Assembly: GCA_902771155.1 (NCBI GenBank)
Contig: CACXVS010000020.1
Span: 1-64,000 of the forward strand
Direction: 5' to 3'
DNA from: an uncultured Prevotellaceae bacterium
GTDB lineage: Bacteria > Bacteroidota > Bacteroidia > Bacteroidales > Bacteroidaceae
DNA length: 64,000 bases
Shown: in pieces, positions 34,833-43,965 of the stretch
Position numbering within the stretch: the first letter of the stretch is position 1
How the letters are laid out: the number at the start of each line of letters is the position of its first letter
The notes under the pieces: model-generated
Database searches by the model: none
What the model saw: the letters and a program-made list of their open reading frames with translations, nothing else
Told to the model about the DNA's origin: nothing
Made by a program: the position numbers and the translations under genes

Positions 34833-36278
34833 ATGCTATTCAATTCGTTTGAGTTCATGCTTTTCCTGCCAATAGTATTCTTGCTCTATTGGTTTGTGTT
34901 CAAGCCACGCCGCCTGCAGAATCTGTTTCTGGTGGTAGCCAGCTATGTGTTTTACGGCTGGTGGGACTGGCGTTTCCTCTGTCTGATTGCCCTTACTTCG
35001 TTCTTTAGTTACGTGAGCGGTCTTATGTTAGAGTGCCACGAGGGCCAACGCCATATCCAACGTCTGGTCAGTGCCTCGAACATTGTACTTAATCTGGCCA
35101 TCCTGGGCGTATTCAAGTATTACAACTTCTTTATGGACAACCTGGCTGCTTTGTTACGCTCTGCAGGTTATCAGCTCGATTGGGTTACTCTTGATATTAT
35201 TCTACCCGTTGGCATCAGTTTCTATACATTCCAAGCACTCAGTTACACTATCGATGTCTATCGCGGTCAAATACGCCCGACACACGACATCGTAGAGTTT
35301 TTTGCCTATATCAGTTTCTTCCCGCAACTGGTGGCAGGTCCTATTGAGCGCGCCACCAACCTGTTGCCCCAGTTCCAACGTGAGCGCCAATTCGACTATG
35401 CAAAAGCTGTCGATGGCATGCGACAGATACTCTGGGGACTCTTTAAGAAACTGGTCATCGCCGACAATTGCGCCAGTGCCGTCAATGCCTTCTGGGCTGA
35501 ATACAACGACCTCAGCGGTCTCTCGTTGCTTGCCCTTGGCGTTCTCTTTACGTTCCAGATCTATAGTGATTTCTCTGGCTATAGCGATATTGCCATCGGT
35601 TGTGCCCGTTTGTTTGGAATCAGCCTGAAACAGAATTTCAACTTCCCCTATTTCTCGCGGTCCATCCCCGAGTTCTGGCGTCGCTGGCACATCTCACTCA
35701 TGACGTGGTTCCGCGATTACATCTACTTCCCCCTTGGCGGTAGCCGCTGTGCCCGTTGGAAGGTCATCCGCAACACACTGATTGTATTCTTCGTCAGTGG
35801 CCTTTGGCACGGTGCCAACTGGACGTTTATCTGCTGGGGGCTCTACCATGCCTGTCTCATCGCCTTATACATCCTATTTGGCATCAACACCAAGTCGAAG
35901 GACGTTGTGGCCCAGGGGCGTCTGTTGCCCTCCGTTCGCGAACTCTTCCAACTGACCATCACCTTCTTCCTCGCTGTCATCGGCTGGATTATCTTCCGAT
36001 CAGAGAACATGCCACAGGCCTATGAGTTCCTTAGTCGGATGTTCACTACGATGTTCGACCAAGGGCTTTACATAGCCCACGGCAAGCGTTATCTCGTCTG
36101 GGGCTTCCTCATGCTGCTGTTTGAGTGGCTGCAGCGCGATAAGCAGCATGCCCTCCAACTGTCCCACCAAGGTCTGTTCCGCTATGCTCCAGCACGCTTT
36201 ACCCTCTACGCCGTGTTGGTCTATATCATGTTTCTCTACGCAGGCACAGTCCAGACGTTTATCTATTTCCAATTCTGA
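34833..36278 (+). CDS. MBOAT-family O-acyltransferase (AlgI-like)
   Basis: This 481-residue polytopic membrane enzyme is related to AlgI and PatA, passing acetyl groups across the membrane for glycan O-acetylation. Seen are MLFNSFEFMLFLPIVFLLYW, VASYVFYGWWDWRF, FPQLVAGPIERATNLLPQ and the catalytic histidine in GLWHGANWTF (His326). The SGNH partner gene begins 3 bp downstream. Position beside the capsule operon suggests that polysaccharide as substrate. Confidence 0.95.
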   Translation: MLFNSFEFMLFLPIVFLLYWFVFKPRRLQNLFLVVASYVFYGWWDWRFLCLIALTSFFSYVSGLMLECHEGQRHIQRLVSASNIVLNLAILGVFKYYNFFMDNLAALLRSAGYQLDWVTLDIILPVGISFYTFQALSYTIDVYRGQIRPTHDIVEFFAYISFFPQLVAGPIERATNLLPQFQRERQFDYAKAVDGMRQILWGLFKKLVIADNCASAVNAFWAEYNDLSGLSLLALGVLFTFQIYSDFSGYSDIAIGCARLFGISLKQNFNFPYFSRSIPEFWRRWHISLMTWFRDYIYFPLGGSRCARWKVIRNTLIVFFVSGLWHGANWTFICWGLYHACLIALYILFGINTKSKDVVAQGRLLPSVRELFQLTITFFLAVIGWIIFRSENMPQAYEFLSRMFTTMFDQGLYIAHGKRYLVWGFLMLLFEWLQRDKQHALQLSHQGLFRYAPARFTLYAVLVYIMFLYAGTVQTFIYFQF

Positions 36279-36281
36279 CCT

Positions 36282-37361
36282 ATGAAGAAGTTTCTCATCC
36301 GATTGTCATATACCGTATTGCCCATCTGGGCCATTCTGGTAGTCACCGTTCTATACATATCACTCTACGTCAGTCCCCGCATGAGTGGCGACATCGGACG
36401 CCTGGCCTGCATCCCCTTTGGCTTCGAATACGACCAGATGCTCGAACAGAGTGCACTCAAGGATACCTTTTTCATGACCATTAACCGCCCCGCCGAATTA
36501 AAAAGCGTGCGAGCCACCGTACTCACTATTGGCGACTCTTTCTCTCAGATGGGTCGCATCGGTTATCAGAACTACCTGGGACAGCAAGGCGTCTCGGTGG
36601 TCAACATGCATCTGGAGCCCCATAACAGTCCGCTGCAAGAAGCTTACAACATCATGGATCGTGGTCTTATCGACTCCACGAAAGTAAAAGTGCTGATTGT
36701 GGAAAACGTAGAGCGCGACTTTGAACTCAACGTCAAGTCGTTCAGAGCTTTCACTACGGAGGTTACTGAATCTGTGGAAACTGAGTCCGCTACTGCAGTG
36801 GCTGAACCTGACGGGACCAGGTCTGCTGAAGCCCCTGAAGCCGGTTCTTCCACTAAATGGTCGGTTGAGCGCGCCCGTAACCTCATTCTTTTCAAGACAG
36901 GCTATCAATCGCCCGTCTATACGGCCACCCTTCAAAATGACCTCTTCACTTGCGACGAACCTCGTTCGCTCTACTTTTACCACGACGACATCGATCAAGG
37001 CGTCAGTCTTAATCCAACTACAGAAGAAAAAGTGCGCCAAGTGTGGCAAACGCTTTGTCAGAAGGCAAAAGAACGAGGCATTCACCTCGTCCTGATGATT
37101 GCGGTCGATAAGTATGATGCCTATCAGACGCTGATCGTTAACAATCCCTTCCCCCGCAAAACGGTCTGTGAAGATATCGAGCGCATAATCGGCCCCAATC
37201 CGCAGTTACTGATGTCGAAGCGTTACCTCCTGCCCCTCATTGAGCGTGGAGAAAAAGATGTCTTCATGTTCAACGACTCCCACTGGTCGTACAAGGCCTC
37301 TAACCTCATTGCCCAGCAACTGTTATCGTACTACCTAAACACTATGGTAGCACTACCTTAG
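36282..37361 (+). CDS. SGNH-like acetyltransferase partner (AlgJ/AlgX-like)
   Basis: This 359-residue protein has an N-terminal membrane anchor (about residues 15-32) and a periplasmic domain. GDSFSQ (residues 84-89) supplies the nucleophile Ser86, and DSHWS (332-336) the Asp/His pair, the pattern of AlgJ/AlgX-type O-acetyltransferases that work with an MBOAT protein. A Glu/Thr/Ser/Ala/Pro-rich insert lies at about 155-190. It is immediately 3' of the MBOAT gene; the stop codon lies in the loop of the downstream hairpin. Confidence 0.85.
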   Translation: MKKFLIRLSYTVLPIWAILVVTVLYISLYVSPRMSGDIGRLACIPFGFEYDQMLEQSALKDTFFMTINRPAELKSVRATVLTIGDSFSQMGRIGYQNYLGQQGVSVVNMHLEPHNSPLQEAYNIMDRGLIDSTKVKVLIVENVERDFELNVKSFRAFTTEVTESVETESATAVAEPDGTRSAEAPEAGSSTKWSVERARNLILFKTGYQSPVYTATLQNDLFTCDEPRSLYFYHDDIDQGVSLNPTTEEKVRQVWQTLCQKAKERGIHLVLMIAVDKYDAYQTLIVNNPFPRKTVCEDIERIIGPNPQLLMSKRYLLPLIERGEKDVFMFNDSHWSYKASNLIAQQLLSYYLNTMVALP

Positions 37362-37374
37362 CTCTACCATAGTG
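37340..37374. terminator. Convergent hairpin overlapping the end of the SGNH gene
   Basis: cactatggtag (37340-37350) pairs perfectly with ctaccatagtg (37364-37374). The arms bracket the last codons and stop of the SGNH gene; it probably serves both converging transcripts. No long T-run follows. Confidence 0.6.
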
Positions 37375-37382
37375 CTACACAT

Positions 37383-38975
37383 TTACCACAAGCCGTGGCC
37401 TACGGTCTCCTCACGGGGTGCCCATTTGTCATCCAGGATCTCATCCACCAAATCGCCACAGTAGTATAAGTAGAAGGCGATGCCTGTTGCTAAGTGCAGG
37501 GTGGTGTTCGACTGGTATGAGAGAGCTACAATGTCCCCAACACCCCAGTTGTTGCGTACGCTCTCGAAGTTACAGAAAGGTACAATCTCGTCGCCAACGG
37601 AGTGGAAGAAGGTAAAGCCTTTGCCTGGTGTATAGTTGCCAGCCGTCAACTGATTCTTGGCCATTGCATTCTCCAATGCCTTCAACTTGGCCTCAGGCAC
37701 TTCGCCAGTGATAGTACCATCGCGGAAGTAGGCAATCACACCAGGCTTGAGGCACTGGTCAACAGTACAGTAGTTGTAGCCCTTACCGTTCTCGAGTTCG
37801 AAGCTGCGCTTCTTGCCACTGGCATCTTTAAGATTACTCTCGGTGTAGGGAAGGAATCCGTCGTTGCTCAATGCTCTCATGACGAAACCACCGTCATCAC
37901 CATACAGGAGAGAGTGTTCCAACAGGGCAGCCTGGATCTCGTCGGTATTCATCTGCTTGTCAGCAATCATCTGGAAGATACCTGTATTGAAGAACTCTTC
38001 GGTCACAAAGTCCTCACACTTGCAGTCGAGAGCTATCATATCGGGGTCGGTATCTACGGCACCCTTGAGCAGCAGAGAGGGGGCTACGGGCATATAGAGC
38101 TTGTCCATTTCGATATAGCGCTTCAGCGTGGCCAGTGGGTCATAAGGACCATCGCCGCAAACGGCACCCTTCAGACGGAGCGAGGTCTCGTTGTGCTCCT
38201 GACAATAGCGCAGTACGCCTGCTGCTACGGCACCACCCTGAGAATAGCCGATGGCTACCGACGACCAGCTGTCTTTCATTGCTGTCACATTCTTCTCAAA
38301 ATAGCTGAGACCAGCCTTGACACCTGTCACCACCTGCTCGGCAGTGAGCTCACGATTGCAATAGGGATGGGGATAGTTGGCGGTAGAACCGTAACCCTCG
38401 TAGTCGGGAACGATCACCAGTGCATTCTGACTAAGTGCACTGCTAAACAGGGCCAGCATATTGATCTCGCCAGCAGACGACATATTGCTGAAGTTGGTGG
38501 GGCGCTGTTCGTTGCTGGTAATAGTACTGTGGCAACCGATGACCAACTGACTGGGAGTGATGTCCCACCATAATTTATGGGGCCATACAATGAGTTCTGA
38601 GAGTTCTTTCTGTGTACCATCTACGGTCTTGCAAAGATAGTTCAGTGTGATCCATTTATAGATAATGCCTGTGCCGTCATCACCCGCCTCACCCTGAAGC
38701 TTGATCTTGGCTTCTGCTTCGGCTTCTGTGAGATGCTTGATCTTGAGATCTTCTTGTTTAAATTCGTTGACGTCACCTCGGGTGAGTGCCTTGCTATCTG
38801 CATTGATACTCACATAACCCGATTCGACCACTCTGACATTCGAAACAGGGAAATCACTATTAGAAGGAGTTTGAACTTGCTCGTTGATGGCATCATCTGC
38901 CGAACATGCCGTGAAACTGATGGCAGCAAAAATGCTACCGATAATGAAAAGTGCTGAATGCTTAATCGTCTTCAT
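37383..38975 (-). CDS. Exported alpha/beta-hydrolase, lipase-like lipoprotein
   Basis: This 530-residue protein has a lipoprotein signal (FTAC, Cys24). The hydrolase fold has VIVPDYEGYGST, nucleophile elbow AIGYSQGG (Ser245), a C-terminal FHSVGDEIVPF (acid) and TTLHLATG (probable His), resembling the secretory lipase family. Substrate unknown. Its promoter carries TAACTTTG (39032-39039) and an upstream 15-bp motif shared with another promoter in this window, so it may be specifically regulated. Confidence 0.85.
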   Translation of the reverse strand: MKTIKHSALFIIGSIFAAISFTACSADDAINEQVQTPSNSDFPVSNVRVVESGYVSINADSKALTRGDVNEFKQEDLKIKHLTEAEAEAKIKLQGEAGDDGTGIIYKWITLNYLCKTVDGTQKELSELIVWPHKLWWDITPSQLVIGCHSTITSNEQRPTNFSNMSSAGEINMLALFSSALSQNALVIVPDYEGYGSTANYPHPYCNRELTAEQVVTGVKAGLSYFEKNVTAMKDSWSSVAIGYSQGGAVAAGVLRYCQEHNETSLRLKGAVCGDGPYDPLATLKRYIEMDKLYMPVAPSLLLKGAVDTDPDMIALDCKCEDFVTEEFFNTGIFQMIADKQMNTDEIQAALLEHSLLYGDDGGFVMRALSNDGFLPYTESNLKDASGKKRSFELENGKGYNYCTVDQCLKPGVIAYFRDGTITGEVPEAKLKALENAMAKNQLTAGNYTPGKGFTFFHSVGDEIVPFCNFESVRNNWGVGDIVALSYQSNTTLHLATGIAFYLYYCGDLVDEILDDKWAPREETVGHGLW

Positions 38976-39307
38976 AACTTCTTTTGTTTAATTCTTGTTT
39001 TATCCAATTCACTTTTTTTATTTCGCTGGTGCAAAGTTACAGACTTTTCATTGCGGTTCACGAATTTTTCGCATACTTTTTTTCAACATAGTAGCGACAA
39101 ATAAGCGACATTGCGACAAATGTCTGACAACGGCCAGAAATCTGTCGCAAAGATTACTACTTATTGCTATAATATCAGATGTTTCAAGGGATGTCCGCCC
39201 CAGTGACTATCATTTACATATCGGAATCCGACAGAAGTGTATAATGCCTCGCTATTTCCTCCGACTGTGCTTTAGTTGCTTTTCGAATTTCCATCATCTG
39301 TACTTCG
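38976..39307. other. Intergenic stretch upstream of the lipase-like gene
   Basis: It holds the lipase promoter (39032-39064). Beyond that, 39090-39300 contains several gcgaca words (aagcgacattgcgacaaatg) but no ORF, RNA or repeat that I can support. Confidence 0.5.
39032..39064 (-). promoter_or_regulatory. Lipase promoter with shared upstream motif
   Basis: On the minus strand TTCGTGAACCGCAAT (39064-39050), 10 bp, then TAACTTTG (39039-39032). The same 15 bases with the same 10-bp spacing occur before the -7 box at 40754-40761. There is no TTTG at -33, so the motif may replace it. Confidence 0.6.
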
Positions 39308-39582
39308 TTACTTCTTGATAAAATCGGATGGAGTAACGCCAAAATGCTTCTTGAACTGGCGTGTAAAATGCTGCGGATAGTCGAATCCGAGACCTTCGGC
39401 AGTCTCTGAGATAGTGGCTCCGCTCATCAGGAGCTGTTGGGCACGTTGCATGATGAAACGGCGGATATGGGAGGTCGCAGAGTCTCATCGTAGTGGATGA
39501 CTGAGACGAGCGGGTGCAACTCCGGCGCACCGATGTATCGGGCATAGTCGTTGACGCGGTAAACTCTTAATATCTTCTCCAT
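39308..39582 (-). pseudogene. AraC-family regulator, internally deleted
   Basis: Two pieces of one AraC-type regulator are joined out of frame. From the ATG at 39582 the frame reads MEKILRVYRVNDYARYIGAP then ELHPLVSVIHYDE, a typical N-terminus. After about 39480 the homology continues in another frame as HIRRFIMQRAQQLLMSGATI, then the second HTH helix and KKHFGVTPSDFIKK to the stop at 39308. About 200 residues between them, including most of the sensor domain and the first HTH, are missing. Its -7 box is intact. Confidence 0.8.
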
Positions 39583-39590
39583 TTCGAGTC

Positions 39591-39598
39591 CAAAATTA
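39591..39598 (-). promoter_or_regulatory. -7 box TAATTTTG of the AraC pseudogene
   Basis: TAATTTTG on the minus strand lies 8 bp before the ATG, another very short leader. Confidence 0.5.
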
Positions 39599-39666
39599 CG
39601 AATAAGTATGCAAAAAATAATACAAGCAGCAATGAAAAAGGTAATTGTTATTTCTGCGAGCATCGG

Positions 39667-40365
39667 CTAAGACATTCCATATTCTTTCAATGCTGTCACT
39701 ATGAGTTTCCTCTGAGCCATAAAACAATTGTACGCTGTCTTTACCAAGTCCCAATTCCAGGTCATCAGTCCAATACCCAGACATTTCTTCAGCGTCGGAC
39801 ATAAAGCATTACGGTTGGTGCGCATATAGTCCTTGATGATCTCTTCGTCACTGACGCCATAGGATCTTAACAAGGCCATGCTTACAATACCCGTCCTATC
39901 CTTGCCAGCAGTACAGTGAAAGAGCGTACAGATGCCTTTCCCCGCATTTTCCTTCAATGTCCAAACAACTTTTTCCAATTGGCTTCGGGAGTATTCATCT
40001 GTCACAATGTCTGTATAGAGAGCCTTGAAGTCGGGTATCATTTCCTTCAGCTTCTCAGGATGCTTGCGTAAGTTCTTGATGATGGCCATTGGGTCAGAAC
40101 CTGTCTCATGGGTAATGCCGACGGCCGCATCGTTCAGTAGGGGTATTTGCAGATACTCAATTCCGTCAGGCAATGGGTCAGGAAATTCTGCCGACTCTAC
40201 TGGTGTCCTCAGGTCGATGACACACTTGATACCATACTTTTTACAAAGTACGGTGCATTCTTCGGGTGTTAGGATACTGAGCTTTCCACTACGCAGGAAA
40301 AGCCCCTTGGGGACAATACCGCCACCAACACCACCAAGATCTCGCAGGTTCAGTTCTCTTTTCAT
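39667..40365 (-). CDS. Tyrosine-protein phosphatase
   Basis: This 232-residue member of the Y_phosphatase3 (tyrosine/serine phosphatase) family has NLRDLGGV near the N-terminus, VIDLRTPVE, and the P-loop HCTAGKDRTG with catalytic Cys151 and Arg157. The start at 40365 (MKRELNLRDLGG) is chosen on homology; a longer frame would cross the -7 box at 40414-40421. No signal peptide is seen with this start. Physiological substrate unknown. Confidence 0.88.
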   Translation of the reverse strand: MKRELNLRDLGGVGGGIVPKGLFLRSGKLSILTPEECTVLCKKYGIKCVIDLRTPVESAEFPDPLPDGIEYLQIPLLNDAAVGITHETGSDPMAIIKNLRKHPEKLKEMIPDFKALYTDIVTDEYSRSQLEKVVWTLKENAGKGICTLFHCTAGKDRTGIVSMALLRSYGVSDEEIIKDYMRTNRNALCPTLKKCLGIGLMTWNWDLVKTAYNCFMAQRKLIVTALKEYGMS

Positions 40366-40413
40366 CTTTATGCAAGCAGCATCATTTCCAACAACATTTG
40401 CTAATAGTGAGTG

Positions 40414-40421
40414 CAAAGATA
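40414..40421 (-). promoter_or_regulatory. -7 box TATCTTTG for the phosphatase gene
   Basis: TATCTTTG on the minus strand lies 48 bp before the chosen start codon. Confidence 0.6.
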
Positions 40422-40510
40422 CGAAAAAATAGAGAATTATCCGTATCTTTACCCGTGGTTTTAATAAGTTTTGTGATAACCAAGGAAAAGACACTTTGTC
40501 TACACTCGCT

Positions 40511-40666
40511 GTTGCAGTTGTTGCAGTGTTGCAGTTCAAAAGTAGGTTATATGAAAGTCAAAAATTAACTCTATATTTATATATATATAAATATATATAT
40601 AAATATAGGAGTATTTTAGGGTTTGGGAAAGGCTATAAGAGAACTGCAACACTGCAACACTGCAAC
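40511..40666. repeat. Nested inverted repeats
   Basis: Outer arms: three ttgcagt-type units at 40511-40537 and their complement gaactgcaacactgcaaca at 40641-40666 (one inserted base). Inner: a perfect 17-bp AT palindrome with a 4-base loop at 40571-40608. Confidence 0.8.
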
Positions 40667-40728
40667 GGTTATGTGTCAACTGAATCAGGAAATAAATCTA
40701 AGAAAAATGAAAAATTTCTGGCGAATTA

Positions 40729-40761
40729 TTCGTGAACCGCAATCAAAAGGTATTACCTTTG
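40729..40761 (+). promoter_or_regulatory. Promoter with the shared 15-bp upstream motif
   Basis: TTCGTGAACCGCAAT at 40729-40743, 10 bp, then TACCTTTG at 40754-40761. It has the same motif and spacing as the lipase promoter. The transcript would run through a leader of about 150 nt to the short ORF at 40918. Confidence 0.6.
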
Positions 40762-40917
40762 CAGCGTCGAATTGAAAAAGCGGAGAGACGGGGCTTGAGG
40801 ATGAGAATTGCGATTTTTAAATCTGGAAATTGCGCGCTACCAGCGCCTTCAGGAAGCGGAACGAGGCGACATAGAGAGTATTATTAAAATCATTAACAAC
40901 AAAAACTAAACTAGATG

Positions 40918-41016
40918 ATGGCTATTAAAGTAATTGCACAGCGACATGAAATGAAACGGGGATTGAATCCCTCTATTGAATGCAAAAAAAAGAGTCCAAC
41001 GATATTACTCATTGAA
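40918..41016 (+). pseudogene. Possible 5' remnant of an HU-like DNA-binding protein gene
   Basis: A start with MAIKVIAQRHEMKRG resembles the beginning of the HU-like proteins that Bacteroidales carry near small accessory genes, then loses any resemblance and runs antisense through tRNA-Ser. It has a promoter and leader but no full gene. The resemblance is short, so this is tentative. Confidence 0.25.
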
Positions 41017-41024
41017 CTCATCAG

Positions 41025-41109
41025 CGGAGAGAGAGGGATTCGAACCCCCGGTACCTCTCGGTACGGTAGTTTTCAAGACTACTGTAATCGACCACTCTAC
41101 CATCTCTCC
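41025..41109 (-). tRNA. tRNA-Ser (anticodon UGA)
   Basis: On the minus strand the acceptor stem GGAGAGA pairs with TCTCTCC, G is the discriminator base, and the anticodon loop reads CTTGAAA (anticodon TGA) on a CAGTAGT/ACTACCG-type stem. A long variable arm (ACCGAGAGGT) marks it as class II serine, and the T-loop is GGTTCGAATCC. CCA is not encoded. Promoter box at 41137-41144. Confidence 0.95.
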
Positions 41110-41136
41110 AGTGCCCGAATATCTCGAAAGCGGGTG

Positions 41137-41144
41137 CAAAGGTA
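41137..41144 (-). promoter_or_regulatory. -7 box TACCTTTG for tRNA-Ser
   Basis: TACCTTTG on the minus strand lies 27 bp before the tRNA 5' end. Confidence 0.65.
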
Positions 41145-41193
41145 CAGAGTTTTTGCGAAATAAGCAAATTTTAAGGCAACTTTTTATAATTTA

Positions 41194-41225
41194 TTTGGTT
41201 TTTCGACCAATTTGCACTACCTTTG
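41194..41225 (+). promoter_or_regulatory. mutS2 promoter abutting the start codon
   Basis: TTTG at 41194-41197 and TACCTTTG at 41218-41225, 20 bp apart (consensus spacing), then cagc and GTG at 41230. Confidence 0.7.
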
Positions 41226-41229
41226 CAGC

Positions 41230-43791
41230 GTGATTTATCCGAATAACTTCGAACATAAGATAGGCTTCGACGAGATTAGGCGACTACTGAAAGAGCGTTG
41301 TCTCTCGACATTGGGCAAGGAAAAGGTTGACGAGATGACCTTCTCCACAGATGGTCGTGAGATCAATGAATGGCTGACACAGGTGCGCGAGTTCCGCAGA
41401 CTTCAGGAGACGAAGGACGATTTTCCCATGCAGTATTTCTTCGACGTGAGAGAGAGCATCAAGCGCATCCGTCTGGAGAATACGCATTTGGAGGAAGACG
41501 AGGTATGGGACCTGAGGCGTTCGCTGGAGACGATAGCCAACATTGTACGTTATCTGGAACAGGGAGCTGAGGAGTCGGCTACTGGAGAACTGAATTATCC
41601 CTACCCTGCCCTGCATCAGCTGACGGAGGGGGTGACGACTTTTCCTGCTACCATCCGAAGAATTGACTCCATTCTCGACAAGTTCGGAAAGATCAAGGAT
41701 TCGGCCTCGATGACACTGGCGGGTATCCGTCACGACTTGGAAAAGACACAGGGAAGTATCTCGCGTACATTATATACTATATTACATGCGGCCCAGAAAG
41801 ACGGTATCGTCGAGAAGGATGCTGCTCCCACCATGCGCGACGGACGACTGGTAATACCCGTGGCACCACAGGTGAAAAGAAGAATCAACGGCATCGTACA
41901 CGATGAGAGTGCCACAGGCAAGACGGTGTTTATAGAGCCCACAGAGGTGGTGGAGGCCAACAATAAGGTACGCCAGCTGGAGGCTGAGGAGAGGCGCGAG
42001 ATTATCCGTATCCTGACCGTCTTTACCGACGAAATACGCCCCCACGTCAAAGAGATTCTCGACTCCTACCAGTTCCTGGCGAAGATAGACCTGATATACG
42101 CCAAGGCTGAATGGGCCAAGCTGTCGAAAGCCTTTGAGCCCGTTGTCAGCGACTTACCCCACATAGACTGGATCAAGGCTATCCACCCGCTGCTGCAACT
42201 CTCGCTCGAGAAACAGGGCAAGAAGGTGGTGCCGCTCGACATCATACTGACACAAGAAAAGCGCATACTCATCATATCAGGACCTAATGCCGGTGGAAAG
42301 TCGGTGTGCCTGAAAACAACGGGATTGCTACAGTACATGCTGCAATGTGGAATATCCATTCCTGTGGGCGAACGATCCACCTGCGGAATGTTCAAGAGCA
42401 TCCTGATAGACATTGGAGACGAACAGAGTATCGAGAACGACCTATCGACCTACTCGAGCCATCTGATGAATATGAAGCAGATGATGAAACAGGCCAACGA
42501 GCACTCATTGCTGCTGATTGATGAGTTTGGAGGCGGTACGGAACCCACCATCGGAGGTGCCATTGCCGAGGCAATGCTGAAGCAATTCTGGCAGAAGAAG
42601 ACCTTTGCCGTCATCACCACCCATTATCAAAACTTGAAGCACTTTGCCGAGGACCATCCTGGTGTGGTTAACGGGGCAATGCTCTACGACCGCCACGAGA
42701 TGCAGGCACTATTCCAACTCTCCATCGGTCAGCCCGGTTCATCGTTCGCCATCGAAATAGCCCGAAAGACGGGCATCCCCGAGGAGGTTATCAAAGACGC
42801 CTCCGACATCGTGGGCTCCGACTATATCCAGAGCGATAAATACCTGCAGGACATTGTGCGCGACAAGCGCTACTGGGAAGGAAAGCGCCAGACCATACAC
42901 CAGCACGAGAAATCGCTTGAAGGACATATTCAGCGCTACGAGAGCAATCTTGAGGAGATCGACCGTGAACGCAAGCAAATTCTGAAACGCGCCCAGCAAC
43001 AGGCCGACGAACTATTAGCAGAAGCCAATCGCAAGATAGAAAATGCCATACGCGAGATCAAGGAGGCACAGGCCGAGAAAGAGCGCACGCGCCAGATCAG
43101 AGAGGAACTGCAGGAATTCCGCGAGCAGGTGACCAGCGACGACCAGCAGGGTCTGATGAGCGAGGAAGACTTCGCCAAGAAGCTGCGCCAGATGGAGGAG
43201 CGCAAGGCCCGCAAAGCCAAGCGCAAGCAGGAGAAAGGCGAGCAGGAGCGCGCTGCCAGCGAGAAACTGGCTGCTCACGCCAAAACCTCGACAGCCGACC
43301 AGAACCGTCCCTTGGAGAAAGGTGACACCGTTCGCATCAAGGGCACCAACAGCGTGGGCGAGATAGAGAGCTTGCAGGGCAAGCTGGTGACGGTAATTTT
43401 CGGAGGTCTGCGCTCAAAGGTAAAACTGGAACAACTGGAGCGTGCCGATGCCTCGAAGGTGGCCAAGCCTGCGGCCATGAAACATGCCGACCTCGCCGTA
43501 CAGACCTCGCGCATCACGCGCGATACGATGGAAGACCATCGCCATAATTATCATCAGGACCTCGACGTGAGAGGTATGCGAGGCGACGAAGCCCTTAATG
43601 CCGTCATGCATTTCATCGACGACTCTATACTCGTTGGTATGGGTCGTGTGCGCATTTTGCATGGCACGGGAACAGGCGTTTTGCGCCAACTGATACGCCA
43701 GTATTTAAGCACTGTTCCCAACGTGAAACACTACCGCGATGAGCACGTCCAGTTTGGTGGCGCAGGCATCACGGTGGTCGATTTAGACTAA
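41230..43791 (+). CDS. mutS2: Endonuclease MutS2
   Basis: This is a MutS-family ATPase with a C-terminal Smr nuclease domain, linked in other bacteria to limiting recombination and to rescue of collided ribosomes. The start is GTG at 41230 ([11 protein letters not shown] follows, matching Bacteroidetes homologues); the next Met is residue 37. Core: Walker A GPNAGGKS near residue 351, [12 protein letters not shown] (Walker B) and [12 protein letters not shown] long coiled coil lies at about 555-690, a KOW-like stretch ([18 protein letters not shown]) near 700, and the Smr domain from about 778 with [11 protein letters not shown] and [10 protein letters not shown]. 853 residues, normal size. 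Confidence 0.95.
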   Translation: MIYPNNFEHKIGFDEIRRLLKERCLSTLGKEKVDEMTFSTDGREINEWLTQVREFRRLQETKDDFPMQYFFDVRESIKRIRLENTHLEEDEVWDLRRSLETIANIVRYLEQGAEESATGELNYPYPALHQLTEGVTTFPATIRRIDSILDKFGKIKDSASMTLAGIRHDLEKTQGSISRTLYTILHAAQKDGIVEKDAAPTMRDGRLVIPVAPQVKRRINGIVHDESATGKTVFIEPTEVVEANNKVRQLEAEERREIIRILTVFTDEIRPHVKEILDSYQFLAKIDLIYAKAEWAKLSKAFEPVVSDLPHIDWIKAIHPLLQLSLEKQGKKVVPLDIILTQEKRILIISGPNAGGKSVCLKTTGLLQYMLQCGISIPVGERSTCGMFKSILIDIGDEQSIENDLSTYSSHLMNMKQMMKQANEHSLLLIDEFGGGTEPTIGGAIAEAMLKQFWQKKTFAVITTHYQNLKHFAEDHPGVVNGAMLYDRHEMQALFQLSIGQPGSSFAIEIARKTGIPEEVIKDASDIVGSDYIQSDKYLQDIVRDKRYWEGKRQTIHQHEKSLEGHIQRYESNLEEIDRERKQILKRAQQQADELLAEANRKIENAIREIKEAQAEKERTRQIREELQEFREQVTSDDQQGLMSEEDFAKKLRQMEERKARKAKRKQEKGEQERAASEKLAAHAKTSTADQNRPLEKGDTVRIKGTNSVGEIESLQGKLVTVIFGGLRSKVKLEQLERADASKVAKPAAMKHADLAVQTSRITRDTMEDHRHNYHQDLDVRGMRGDEALNAVMHFIDDSILVGMGRVRILHGTGTGVLRQLIRQYLSTVPNVKHYRDEHVQFGGAGITVVDLD

Positions 43792-43852
43792 GAATTGAAC
43801 TCTTGATTTAAATCAGTGTACGCACACAATTTTCTTAAAAAAGCCAAAAATA

Positions 43853-43884
43853 TTTGGCTAAGTGCTTGATATGCACTACCTTTG
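43853..43884 (+). promoter_or_regulatory. Promoter of the lytic transglycosylase gene
   Basis: TTTG at 43853-43856 and TACCTTTG at 43877-43884 with a 20-bp spacer, 81 bp before the start. Confidence 0.7.
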
Positions 43885-43965
43885 CACCCAGATTTGCGAA
43901 AATCTATTGAAATCTAAAGGATAACGCGGCCCTCGTGATGAGGTTCCGCAGAAAGTATAGAGCTT

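Larger units (their letters stand above)
40366..41024. other. Inverted-repeat-rich non-coding region
   Basis: It holds the phosphatase promoter (40414-40421), nested inverted repeats (40511-40666), a second shared-motif promoter (40729-40761), a leader of about 150 nt, and a short ORF start that may be a gene remnant, ending at tRNA-Ser. No intact protein gene is seen. Confidence 0.6.

Noticed and set aside
37602..38573. 323-residue plus-strand ORF opposite the lipase-like gene
   Set aside because: Antisense shadow of an intact lipoprotein hydrolase; no family motif seen.
40976..41233. ORF through tRNA-Ser with the words [20 protein letters not shown]
   Set aside because: This is the well-known spurious translation of the antisense of a tRNA gene.
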